From: Blastocatellia bacterium
Lineage (GTDB): Bacteria; Acidobacteriota; Blastocatellia; UBA7656
Length of the DNA: 64,000 bases
Direction of reading: 5' to 3'
Assembly (NCBI GenBank): GCA_035275065.1
Contig: DATENM010000097.1
Coordinates: forward strand, 62,001-126,000
The notes under the pieces were generated by a model. That model worked only from the letters and a program-made list of their open reading frames with translations. It did not search any database and was not told the origin of the DNA. This document shows positions 33,624-41,657 of this stretch, piece by piece. Every line of letters begins with the position of its first letter. The first letter of the stretch is position 1. The position numbers were made by a program, and so were the translations under genes.

Positions 33624-33976
33624 GTTGACGCCTTTCAGGCAGCGGCAATGACCCTCTCTTTAGGAATAAAATGGTTTGCCGCGCATCTTTTCCAGAACTC
33701 TTTTCATCCCATTGATACAGGTGGTTAGCCATCACATCGGTTGCCGCGCGGCTGGTGAGTGAACACTGACTTATTACACGAAACCGTGTGGACGGTCTCC
33801 CAAAACAAGAGGCGCTGGCCCCGGCATATTGGCCTGCGACCCGTTCAGCCATCCAGTTAACTTCAACTATTTTACAACTTAACTCTTAGTCGAGTGTCGT
33901 TTACGCAATGGCACGCCAGTCGCTATTAGTGGAACTGACTCTCAAGAGGATAAGGGGTTAGGAAGGACAAATACGG
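33624..33976. other. 353-bp divergent gap, AT-richer, holds a candidate sigma-54 promoter
   Basis: The stretch between the acyltransferase (minus) and the ECF sigma gene (plus) is visibly richer in A/T than the coding DNA around it. No RNA gene or repeat seen. The recognised site is at 33908-33924. A GGAACT at 33931 resembles an ECF -35 box but has no matching -10. Confidence 0.5.
33908..33924 (+). promoter_or_regulatory. Candidate sigma-54 promoter before an ECF sigma gene
   Basis: ATGGCACGCCAGTCGCT has the perfect -24 block TGGCACG and a -12 block TCGCT, one base off TTGCT, with GG and GC 10 bp apart. The start point would be near 33935, about 42 nt before the ATG at 33977. Confidence 0.45.
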
Positions 33977-34549
33977 ATGGCAACCAACGCGATTCCCATG
34001 CAAACAGATGTCGGCGTCACAGAGGCGCTGGCCGGCGAACAGATGAGCGGCTTTGAGGACCTCTATCGCAAGCACTATCGCCGCGTCTATTCGATCTGCC
34101 TGCGCATGACTGGCAACGTCGCCGAGGCCGAAGACCTGACGCAAGAGGTCTTCATCCAGTTGCACCGCAAGCTCGATTCATTTCGCGGCGAGTCGCAGTT
34201 TACGACCTGGCTGCACCGGCTGACGGTCAATCAGGTGTTGATGCACTTCCGTAAGCGCTCGGTGCGCTCGGAGCTGACGACCGACGATGGCGAGATGCCC
34301 GATTCGGTTGACCCGGACACGATCAATCCCGAAGCCATGCCGATTGTGGATCGCATCGGGCTGGCGAACGCCATCGGCCAATTGCCGACGGGTTATCGCA
34401 CGGTCTTCGTGCTGCACGATGTCGAAGGCTACGAGCACGAAGAGATCGCCCGCATACTTGGTTGCAGCGCCGGCACGTCGAAATCGCAACTGCACAAAGC
34501 GCGCATGAAGTTGCGCCGCCTGTTGCAGCAACGCGCCCTGGCCGCCTGA
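33977..34549 (+). CDS. RpoE-type ECF sigma factor
   Basis: A 190-residue ECF sigma factor. Region 2: FEDLYRKHYRRVYSICLRMTGNVAEAEDLTQEVFIQLHRKLDSFRGESQFTTWLHRLTVNQVLMHFRKR. Region 4: IGQLPTGYRTVFVLHDVEGYEHEEIARILGCSAGTSKSQLHKARMKLRRLL (partial motif list). No anti-sigma gene follows directly; a strong terminator closes the gene, so it is transcribed alone. A sigma-54-like site lies upstream. A second, different ECF sigma gene begins 180 bp later. Confidence 0.95.
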   Translation: MATNAIPMQTDVGVTEALAGEQMSGFEDLYRKHYRRVYSICLRMTGNVAEAEDLTQEVFIQLHRKLDSFRGESQFTTWLHRLTVNQVLMHFRKRSVRSELTTDDGEMPDSVDPDTINPEAMPIVDRIGLANAIGQLPTGYRTVFVLHDVEGYEHEEIARILGCSAGTSKSQLHKARMKLRRLLQQRALAA

Positions 34550-34575
34550 TCCGAACAATAGATGGACCTCTCTAG

Positions 34576-34612
34576 GGGCTGCCGGTCACGCCAACCGGCA
34601 GCCCATTTCTTT
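34576..34612 (+). terminator. Rho-independent terminator
   Basis: An 11-bp perfect stem, GGGCTGCCGGT (34576-34586) and ACCGGCAGCCC (34594-34604), a 7-nt loop and the tail ATTTCTTT. It separates the two ECF sigma genes. Confidence 0.92.
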
Positions 34613-34730
34613 GTCTCACTGGCGAGATTCGCAATATTTTCTTTGCTTTTAAAGGCGCGCATCGTTCTGTTACCATGTTATTTGGTTGTGTGCCATCTTA
34701 TTGCCTCACCGCCAAGCAGGGTTATCAGGA

Positions 34731-35339
34731 ATGACCGAGAAGCAAGCGCCGGAGACGGGCGAAGACGTTGTGCCGCGCACAGACCGCGAGCTGATTGCCG
34801 CGTGTCTGGCGGGCGACGCGGCGGCCTGGGAAGCGCTTGTCGCGCGCTATCAGCGCCTGGTCTATTCCATTCCGCTGAAGGCCCGCCTGTCGACGGATGA
34901 CGCAGCGGACATCTTCCAATCGGTCTGGCTCAAGCTCTACGAAAAGCTCGCCGGCCTGCGCGATCACGAGAAGCTCAGCTCGTGGCTGATCACGACGACG
35001 ACGCGTGAAGTCTGGCGCGTCACGGCGCGCAAACGCCGCGACGCCGCGCCCACCGCCAGTGACGATGACGATCAGACGGACGCCCTTTCACAGATTGCCG
35101 CAACCGCGCCGCTTGCCGATGCCGAGCGCGAACTGCTTGAGCAGCAACAGCTTGTGCGTGACGCCCTGGAGGCGCTACCGGAGCGTTGCCGCAACTTGCT
35201 GACGATGCTTTTTTACGAGAAGGACGAGTTGAGCTATGCCGAAATCGCCCGGCGCCTAGGGATGCCTGTGCCATCGGTCGGCCCGACCCGCGCCCGCTGC
35301 CTGGAAAAAATGCGGAAGATGCTACAGGGGAAATTCTGA
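34731..35339 (+). CDS. ECF-like sigma factor of the CHAT/anti-sigma locus
   Basis: A 202-residue sigma-70 family protein. Region 2: LIAACLAGDAAAWEALVARYQRLVYSIPLKARLSTDDAADIFQSVWLKLYEKLAGL, SSWLITTTTREVWRVTARKRR. Region 4: ALEALPERCRNLLTMLFYEKDELSYAEIARRLGMPVPSVGPTRARCLEKMRKML. It differs clearly from the first ECF gene (IFQSVW, TTTTREVWR) and belongs to another subgroup. The ATG at 34731 has only a weak CAGGG upstream. The next gene, an anti-sigma-like protein, starts 73 bp after its stop; the TPR-CHAT gene follows on the same strand. Confidence 0.92.
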   Translation: MTEKQAPETGEDVVPRTDRELIAACLAGDAAAWEALVARYQRLVYSIPLKARLSTDDAADIFQSVWLKLYEKLAGLRDHEKLSSWLITTTTREVWRVTARKRRDAAPTASDDDDQTDALSQIAATAPLADAERELLEQQQLVRDALEALPERCRNLLTMLFYEKDELSYAEIARRLGMPVPSVGPTRARCLEKMRKMLQGKF

Positions 35340-35412
35340 CCTGCGCCGACGTATTTTTTCGTGACGCGGCGGCTCTGCTTAAACGGAAAGCCAGGTTGGG
35401 AGACAACAACAG

Positions 35413-36033
35413 ATGAAATGCCCCGGGTTTGAGCAAGTGATTGATTACCTCGACGGCAAGCTGGCGCCGGCTGAAGCGGCGCGCGTCGCGGCGCATCTGG
35501 CGAGCGATTGCCGAGCCTGTGCCGAAACGCGGGGATGGTACGAAGGCGTGCGCCAGGTTGCCGCGAGCGACGACTCCATAGCGCCGCCCGCCTGGGTCTT
35601 CAAACAGGCCGTGCGCATCTTCGACACGGCGCGCCGCCCGCGACTCGGCGAGCGCATCGGGGAAGCCATTGCCCGGCTCGTCTTCGACAGCTTTGCGCGT
35701 CCGCAGATGGCGGGCATACGCTCGACCGAAACGGCGAACCGACAGATGCTGTATCGCGCCGGCGATTTCTCGATTGACTTGCAGGTTGTGCCTTCTAGCG
35801 AATCGCGCGGCGCGATCATCGGGCAGGTGTTGCGCGAAGGCGACGCGGCTTTTGAATCGGTGGCGAACCTGCGGCTCGAAATCGCGCGCGGCGATGAACG
35901 CCCGCTTACGGCGGTCACCGATGACCGGGGCGAATTCAAGATCAATGACATAGATTACGGAAGCTACAATCTGCGCATCGAGCTGGCGGATGGACGAATC
36001 ACCATTCCGAGATTGCCGATGACGCAAGATTGA
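35413..36033 (+). CDS. zf-HC2-like anti-sigma/sensor protein
   Basis: A 206-residue protein. It starts MKCPGFEQVIDYLDGKLAPAEAARVAAHLASDCRAC, a zinc-type anti-sigma domain with C3 and H-x4-C-x2-C (one residue more than the usual H-x3-C). No membrane helix is visible, so unlike most zf-HC2 proteins it is soluble. The C-terminal half (about 105-206) is a beta-rich domain (GDFSIDLQVVPSSESRGAIIGQVL, AVTDDRGEFKINDIDYGSYNLRIEL), like a carboxypeptidase-regulatory/CNA-B fold. GGGAGA precedes the ATG. It probably binds the sigma factor encoded just before it. Confidence 0.8.
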   Translation: MKCPGFEQVIDYLDGKLAPAEAARVAAHLASDCRACAETRGWYEGVRQVAASDDSIAPPAWVFKQAVRIFDTARRPRLGERIGEAIARLVFDSFARPQMAGIRSTETANRQMLYRAGDFSIDLQVVPSSESRGAIIGQVLREGDAAFESVANLRLEIARGDERPLTAVTDDRGEFKINDIDYGSYNLRIELADGRITIPRLPMTQD

Positions 36034-36143
36034 CTGCCCTCTTTAGGGCCAAGCCGGCCCGCCGCCTTCAACGCGAAATCCGTCGGAGCGCTGGTGTGAA
36101 GAGTCGGGTGAAGGATTGCCTGAAACAGGCGTAACGTGCAGCA

Positions 36144-38990
36144 GTGAGCAAAGAACTCGCAGACAAGTTAATCAACGCATCGAGCGCCGAGGCGTTCTTG
36201 CGCGCGCAGAACGGCGCGGCGGGATGGCAAATGGCTGCGGCGCTGAAGACCGAGATTGACCGTCTGGTCGGCTGCGATCTGGCCAGCGCCGGTCAACTGG
36301 CGGCGCGCCTTGAACAGCTTGCCGCGGCCCTCGGCGACCGCCGTGCGCAAGCCTTCGCCGATGCCAGCCGCGCCCGCGTCCTGCATTTCAGCGGCAGCTT
36401 TACGGATGCCGAGCGGCTCTACGAGCAGGCGAGCCAATCGCTCAGGTCTGCCGGACTCAAGACCGAAGCTGCCGCCTTGCAAACGCAGGCGGTCGGCGTG
36501 CTGATCGATCTGGGCCGCTATCAAGACGCCCTGCGATTGGCGAAAGGCGCCCGCCGCCGCCTTGCCGCCGAGCCGGTTCAACTGGCGCAGCTCGAAAACA
36601 ACATCGGCAACATTTATTACCGGCTCGACCGCTACCGGCAATCGCTGACCCATTACGACCGGGCGCGCGAAGTCTTTGACGTTGCCGGCGACGAGACCAT
36701 GCGCGCCTTTGTGGATTTCAACCGCGCAAACGTGCTGGGCGAGATGGATCGCCACGCCGAGGCGCTGGCGCTTACCGAAAGCGCGGCCACGGGATTCGAG
36801 CGCGCCGCGCAGCCCGCCTTTGCCGCTGAAGCCCGCTTTCACATCGCCTACCTGCAATTCCTGCGCGGCAATTACAACGAAGCGCTCGCCGCCTATCACG
36901 CGGCCCGTGACCGTTTGAGCGCCCTCGGCAGCCGCATGCGCGTCGCCTGGTGCGATCAGGAGATGGCCGAAGTGCTGCTGGCGCTCAATGCTTTTGGCGA
37001 GGCCGCCGAGAGCGCCGCCGCCGCCCGCGCCGAGTTCGGCGAATGTGATATGCCTTACGAAGCGGCACAGGCCGCCGTCGTCCACGCCCTGGCGCGCATG
37101 GGCCAGCGGCAGTTCGACGCCGCGCAGGCAGATTTGCTTGAAGCGCGCCGGGTCTTTGACGAGCGCAACAACCCGACGACTGTCGCCACCGTTGACGTTT
37201 ATCTGGCCGAGCTGGCACTCAGGCGCGGCGAGTTGCGCGAAGCCGAAGCCCATACGAGCGCCGCCTTGCATCTGTTCAGCCGCCAGCGACTGGCAACGCG
37301 CACCGCTTATGCGCGGCTGCTCGGGGCGCGCGTTGCGTATCAGCAGAATGATCTGAAGAAAGCGTCGCGTTTGTCGCGCCAGGCGCTCACTGCCATCGAA
37401 GGTTTGTTCGCGCCCGCCATCGCTTATCAATGCCACCATCTGATGGGCAGCATCGAGCGCGACCGCAAACGCCGCAAGCCGGCGCTCGCCAGTTTTCGCC
37501 GCGCCGTTGACACCATTGAACAGATGCGCGGCGGCATCGTCGCCGACGAATTCAAAGCGACCTTCCTGCATGACAAGATGCACGCTTACGAGGACGCCAT
37601 CGCCGCCTGTCTCGATGCCGGCGATGATGAGCTGATCGAAGAAGCTTTCCGGCTGGTCGAGTCGTCGAAGTCGCGGGCGCTGGCCGACCTGATGGCCCGC
37701 TACGCGCGCAAGCCGGCGCCGAGCGCGCTCAAGCCCGACACCCGCGAGCGCTTGGCGAAGCTGATCGAAAATTTGAACTGGTACAGCTCGCAAGCCGGCC
37801 TTGCCGATGATAAAGGCGAGCAGCGCAGCGCCGAGATCGTCGACCGTTACCGGCAAAATGCCGCGCGCTGCGAGCAGCAGATCGCGCGGCTCTACCGTCG
37901 CCTTGAGCTTGAATCGCCCGGCCTTGCGGCGATTGAGCGTTTCGCTTCGATCAAGGCTGCCGATTTGTTTGATACGTTACAAACGGACGAAACCGCCGTC
38001 GAATACTTCGCGACCGGCGAGCACGTTTCGGCGTTCGTGGCGACGCGCGACGGCTTGCGCGTGGCGCGGCACATCGCCGCCCGCCGCGAAGTCGAACAGT
38101 TGCTCGCGACGCTGCGCTTTCAACTCGAAAAGTTCAACTATGGCGCCGCCTATGTCGCGGCGCATTTCGGTCAACTGCGCCGCGCGACGAACGAAACCTT
38201 GGGCGCGCTCTACGGGCGCCTGTTCGCGCCGCTCGAATCACTGGTTGCCGGCTCCAGGTTAATTGTCATCCCGCATGGCGAGTTGCATTACATTCCGTTC
38301 CAGGCGCTCAAGGCGGGCGACCAGTACCTGATTGATCGCTACGAAATCTCTTACGCGCCGAGCGCTTCGGTGCTGAAGCTCTGCCGCGCCCGCCGTGATC
38401 GAGCGTCGTCAGCCGACCGCGCAAATGATGGGCGGCTGGTGGCGCTGGGGCTTGCCGAGAGCGGCACGCCGAGCATCGAAGAAGAGATACGCCAGCTTGC
38501 CCGGCTCTTCCCCGACGCCCTGACGCTAACGGGAGAAGCGGCAACGCGCGACAACCTGTTCAAGGCGGCGCCCGAGGCGCGCTTTCTGCACCTGGCGTCA
38601 CACGGGTATTTCCGGCGCGATAATCCGATGTTTTCTTTCTTGAAGCTGGCCGATGCGCCGTTGAACTTTTACAGCCTGCTCGATTTGCAGTTGAACGCCG
38701 AGATGGTGACGTTGTCGGCATGTCACACCGGCGTCAATAAAGTGTTTCCGGGCGACGAGCTGCACGGCTTGATGCGCGGCTTTCTTTACGCCGGCGCGCC
38801 GTCGGTCGTCGCCAGCCTGTGGGCGGTCAGCGATCATTCGACAACCGAGCTGATGCGCGAGATGTACGGCGGGATTCGCGCGGGTTTATCGAAGCGCGCC
38901 GCTTTACGCCAGGCTCAACTGGCGACCAGAGAGGCGTATGGTCATCCGTACTACTGGGCGCCGTTCGTGCTGATGGGCGACCCGGAATAG
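36144..38990 (+). CDS. TPR-CHAT caspase-like protease
   Basis: A 948-residue protein. Residues about 20-470 are TPR-type helix pairs (NNIGNIYYRLDRYRQSLTHYDRARE and others). A helical linker follows (SSKSRALADLMARYA). Residues about 640-948 are a CHAT domain with the Cys-His dyad H820 (LHLASHGYF) and C860 (LSACHTG), and the closing YWAPFVLMGDPE. CHAT proteases cut a partner after TPR-mediated sensing; in craspase and some gasdermin systems this triggers defence. No signal peptide: cytoplasmic. The start is GTG 36144. Upstream on the same strand are the sigma and anti-sigma genes, downstream a subtilase. Confidence 0.9.
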   Translation: MSKELADKLINASSAEAFLRAQNGAAGWQMAAALKTEIDRLVGCDLASAGQLAARLEQLAAALGDRRAQAFADASRARVLHFSGSFTDAERLYEQASQSLRSAGLKTEAAALQTQAVGVLIDLGRYQDALRLAKGARRRLAAEPVQLAQLENNIGNIYYRLDRYRQSLTHYDRAREVFDVAGDETMRAFVDFNRANVLGEMDRHAEALALTESAATGFERAAQPAFAAEARFHIAYLQFLRGNYNEALAAYHAARDRLSALGSRMRVAWCDQEMAEVLLALNAFGEAAESAAAARAEFGECDMPYEAAQAAVVHALARMGQRQFDAAQADLLEARRVFDERNNPTTVATVDVYLAELALRRGELREAEAHTSAALHLFSRQRLATRTAYARLLGARVAYQQNDLKKASRLSRQALTAIEGLFAPAIAYQCHHLMGSIERDRKRRKPALASFRRAVDTIEQMRGGIVADEFKATFLHDKMHAYEDAIAACLDAGDDELIEEAFRLVESSKSRALADLMARYARKPAPSALKPDTRERLAKLIENLNWYSSQAGLADDKGEQRSAEIVDRYRQNAARCEQQIARLYRRLELESPGLAAIERFASIKAADLFDTLQTDETAVEYFATGEHVSAFVATRDGLRVARHIAARREVEQLLATLRFQLEKFNYGAAYVAAHFGQLRRATNETLGALYGRLFAPLESLVAGSRLIVIPHGELHYIPFQALKAGDQYLIDRYEISYAPSASVLKLCRARRDRASSADRANDGRLVALGLAESGTPSIEEEIRQLARLFPDALTLTGEAATRDNLFKAAPEARFLHLASHGYFRRDNPMFSFLKLADAPLNFYSLLDLQLNAEMVTLSACHTGVNKVFPGDELHGLMRGFLYAGAPSVVASLWAVSDHSTTELMREMYGGIRAGLSKRAALRQAQLATREAYGHPYYWAPFVLMGDPE

Positions 38991-39050
38991 CCGGTGACCG
39001 CCATCACAGATTGAGTGATGGCTGAGTAGTAGATTGAAAAGATTGTCGTG

Positions 39051-39112
39051 ATGTAGCGCAAGGCGGTTAGCTTGCGCGAGACTCTGCGCAAGCTAACCGC
39101 CTTGCGCTACAT
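39051..39112. repeat. Perfect 27-bp-arm palindrome, copy 1
   Basis: Left arm 39051-39077, 8-nt loop, right arm 39086-39112, no mismatch. It ends 11 bp before the subtilase ATG, so in RNA it would form an extremely stable hairpin over the ribosome-binding region. A near-identical element lies at 43429-43486. Confidence 0.95.
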
Positions 39113-39123
39113 TGGATTCGATT

Positions 39124-41565
39124 ATGAATTTGAGATTCTTCAATGTCATTGCGCTGGCCTTGATTCTCTTCTTTGCCGCAAACCTGCTGCCCGTACGGGC
39201 GCAGACGGCGGACGTGCCGGATTTCATTCGCGGCGAAGTGCTGGTCGAGATCAAGCCGGGCGCTTCGATTGACGCGCTGATTGCGCGGTTTGGCCTGAGT
39301 TTGAAACAGCGCATCTACGGCACAAACTTCTACAGGCTGGGCACGCCGAATAATAAGAAGGAAGCCAAGTACCGTAAGAAGCTCGCCAAAGACTCGGACG
39401 TTTTAAGCGCGACGCTCAACCCTGTAATCACCACGCCGGTGAATGTCTTTGGGCGCTCGGTCCTGAGCTTCCCCGGCGACCACCCGACGCCCGGCCAGGC
39501 TCGCAATCAGTATCTCGCGCAGCAACTCGCCGGCGACCTCGTCGCGCTGCAAGCGCGCTCGACCGGCACCGGCGTCATCGTCGCGGTGATTGATACGGGC
39601 ATTGACCGCAACCACCCTGATATCCGCAATCATATCTGGACCGACCCGAACGAGACGCCCGGCGACAATCTCGACAATGACAATGACGGCCTCGTTGATG
39701 ACGTTTACGGCTGGGACTTTTTCGATAACCGCAACGACACGATGGAGCAGCCGGCCAGTACGCAAACGACGGTTGCCGGTCACGGCACCTTCATCGCCGG
39801 CTTGGTTACGTTGATCGCGCCTGACGTGAAGATCATGCCGGTGCGCGCTTTCTCGCCCGAAGGCTTGAGCGACGCCTTCACGATTGCCCAGGCCATCAAG
39901 TACGCCGTAGATCACGGCGCGAAGATCATCAACCTTAGCTTCGGCACGCCCGAACAGTCACAGGTGATGCTCGACGCCGTGAGCTACGCACAGCAGCGCG
40001 GCGTGTTGATGATTGCCGCCGTCGGCAACGAGAACAAAGGCAACGACGCGGCGCCGCAGTTCCCGGCCAACTGGAGCACAGCGGTGATGGGCATCGCGGC
40101 GCTCGACGCCGACGACCGCAAGGCGGGCTTCTCGAACTTCGGCACCAATGTTTCGGTGAGCGCGCTCGGCGTCGGCCTCGTGAGCGCTTACCCACAGACC
40201 AACAACACGCCCGATTATGCGCTGTGGAGCGGCACCTCTTTCGCCGCGCCGCTAGCGACCGCAGAGGCGGCGCTGCTGCTTGAAAAAGCGCCGCTCGCAC
40301 AGAGCGTGCGCGACATTATCGAAAGCACCGCCGCGCCCATTGATGCCCGCAATCCGGGGCTTGCCGGCAAGCTTGGCAAAGGCCGCATCGATGCGCTGGC
40401 GGCGCTCGGCCAGATCATCCCCGTGGTCAGCAACCGCGGCGAAATCGCTTTGAAGCCCACCGGCGTCGAGCCGACGGCGACGGGCAAATCCGAAGTTTCA
40501 GTCGCCGGCACCGAGCAGAGCTTCGAGATCGAGGCCGAGCAACTGGCGCCTTATGGCAAGTACAAGGTCCTGGTTGACGGCAACCTGATCGTTGACGGCA
40601 CGAGCGCGAGCGACCCCAACGCCGTTGCGGCGCGGGCCAGCAATTTCGGCACCTTCAAGATCGAGTTCAACGCGCCGAAAAAATCAGATCACCCGCTGCT
40701 ACCTGCCGTGCTGGACCCTGTGACCAACATCAAGCTGGTCGAAGTGCGTGACGCGCTGGATCGCGTCGTGTTGAGCAACACCTTCAGCGCACCACGGACG
40801 GGCGGCGGCAGCGTCGTCGAAAAAGAAGCGCGGCTCACCTCGAACGGCTTGGCCCGCGGCAGCGCCCGCGCCGAAGTCGAAGCCGAGCGCCAGAAGCTGC
40901 GCGTCGAAGGCGACGGCTTGCAATCGGGCGTGGCGTATCAGATCGTCGCTGATGGCGTCAGCCTCGGCAGCTTCGCGGCGCAGTCCGGTTACCTGCGCGT
41001 CGAGTTCACCAGCGACAGCTCAAGTGGTCATGTGCTTCCGGCGTCGCTATTGCCTGTGACGAAGATTGTGCGCATCACCGTGCTCGATCCGGCGGGTCAA
41101 ATGGTATTGGATGGAACGTTCCAGAGCGGTGGTGATGACTTTGGCGGCGGCGGTGGCGATGATGGCGGTGGCGGCGGCGGTGGTGGTGGTGGCGGTGATG
41201 ATGGTGGCGGTGGTGGCGGTAGCGGCGGTGGCGGCGGCTCGACACAAATAAGCAGACAAGCTAGCCTCTCGCCCACTAGCGTTGATACCGATGCCAGAGG
41301 GAAAGTGAAGATCAGCGTGCAGGGCAGCCGGGAAGAGCTTGAGATCGAAGGCGACAAGCTCGACTCGGAGGCGGCCTACACGGTTATCGTTGACCACTTT
41401 GTGCTGGCGACGCTCGAAGCCGACGGCTCCGGCTCGTTCAAGCTGAAGCTGAGCACAGACGATGGCTCGCTGCCTTCGGCGGTGCGGCCTATCAGTAACA
41501 TTCAACACATTGAAGTGCGCGACGCACAGGGTCGCGTTGTGCTAAGCGGCGGCCCGCCAGTTTAG
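39124..41565 (+). CDS. Secreted S8 subtilisin-like peptidase with C-terminal repeats
   Basis: An 813-residue exported serine peptidase. Signal peptide (VIALALILFFAANLLPVRA-Q); an N-terminal inhibitor-like prodomain (about 30-115, GEVLVEIKPGASID); catalytic domain with D157 (VIDTGID), H220 (GHGTFIAG) and S372 (SGTSFAAP). The C-terminus has three diverged repeats of about 100 residues (about 440-558, 569-665, 711-813), each ending in a xIxxVxVxDAxGxVVL-type strand. A Gly/Asp-rich linker (about 669-706) separates the last two. The ATG at 39124 has no clear RBS and follows a strong hairpin. It lies downstream of the CHAT gene and upstream of a lipoprotein gene. Confidence 0.92.
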   Translation: MNLRFFNVIALALILFFAANLLPVRAQTADVPDFIRGEVLVEIKPGASIDALIARFGLSLKQRIYGTNFYRLGTPNNKKEAKYRKKLAKDSDVLSATLNPVITTPVNVFGRSVLSFPGDHPTPGQARNQYLAQQLAGDLVALQARSTGTGVIVAVIDTGIDRNHPDIRNHIWTDPNETPGDNLDNDNDGLVDDVYGWDFFDNRNDTMEQPASTQTTVAGHGTFIAGLVTLIAPDVKIMPVRAFSPEGLSDAFTIAQAIKYAVDHGAKIINLSFGTPEQSQVMLDAVSYAQQRGVLMIAAVGNENKGNDAAPQFPANWSTAVMGIAALDADDRKAGFSNFGTNVSVSALGVGLVSAYPQTNNTPDYALWSGTSFAAPLATAEAALLLEKAPLAQSVRDIIESTAAPIDARNPGLAGKLGKGRIDALAALGQIIPVVSNRGEIALKPTGVEPTATGKSEVSVAGTEQSFEIEAEQLAPYGKYKVLVDGNLIVDGTSASDPNAVAARASNFGTFKIEFNAPKKSDHPLLPAVLDPVTNIKLVEVRDALDRVVLSNTFSAPRTGGGSVVEKEARLTSNGLARGSARAEVEAERQKLRVEGDGLQSGVAYQIVADGVSLGSFAAQSGYLRVEFTSDSSSGHVLPASLLPVTKIVRITVLDPAGQMVLDGTFQSGGDDFGGGGGDDGGGGGGGGGGGDDGGGGGGSGGGGGSTQISRQASLSPTSVDTDARGKVKISVQGSREELEIEGDKLDSEAAYTVIVDHFVLATLEADGSGSFKLKLSTDDGSLPSAVRPISNIQHIEVRDAQGRVVLSGGPPV
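41141..41242. repeat. Gly/Asp-rich low-complexity tract inside the subtilase gene
   Basis: About 100 bp of GGC/GGT/GAT codons in frame, encoding a run of glycines broken by Asp pairs. It codes a flexible linker between the second and third C-terminal repeats. Such a tract is prone to length change by slippage in multiples of three. Confidence 0.8.
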
Positions 41566-41657
41566 AACGGCTCGACTCATCGGCACAATCTGTAATCTAA
41601 TTTGTGTTGATGAAGCGGCACGGTGATACGATGACAGAGCGGCGTGGGGGCGCAGAG

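Noticed and set aside
33931..33936. GGAACT as an ECF -35 box before the 33977 sigma gene
   Set aside because: No matching -10 (GTC/TCTAA type) at 15-17 bp; the sigma-54-like site just upstream fits better.
36168..37856. 562-codon open frame on the minus strand
   Set aside because: It is antisense to the TPR part of the CHAT gene, where the plus-strand protein has clear repeats and motifs. The antisense product has none.
41604..41657. Upstream GTG/TTG/ATG starts of the lipoprotein gene
   Set aside because: They would place 18 charged residues before the lipoprotein signal and none has a good RBS; kept only as alternatives.
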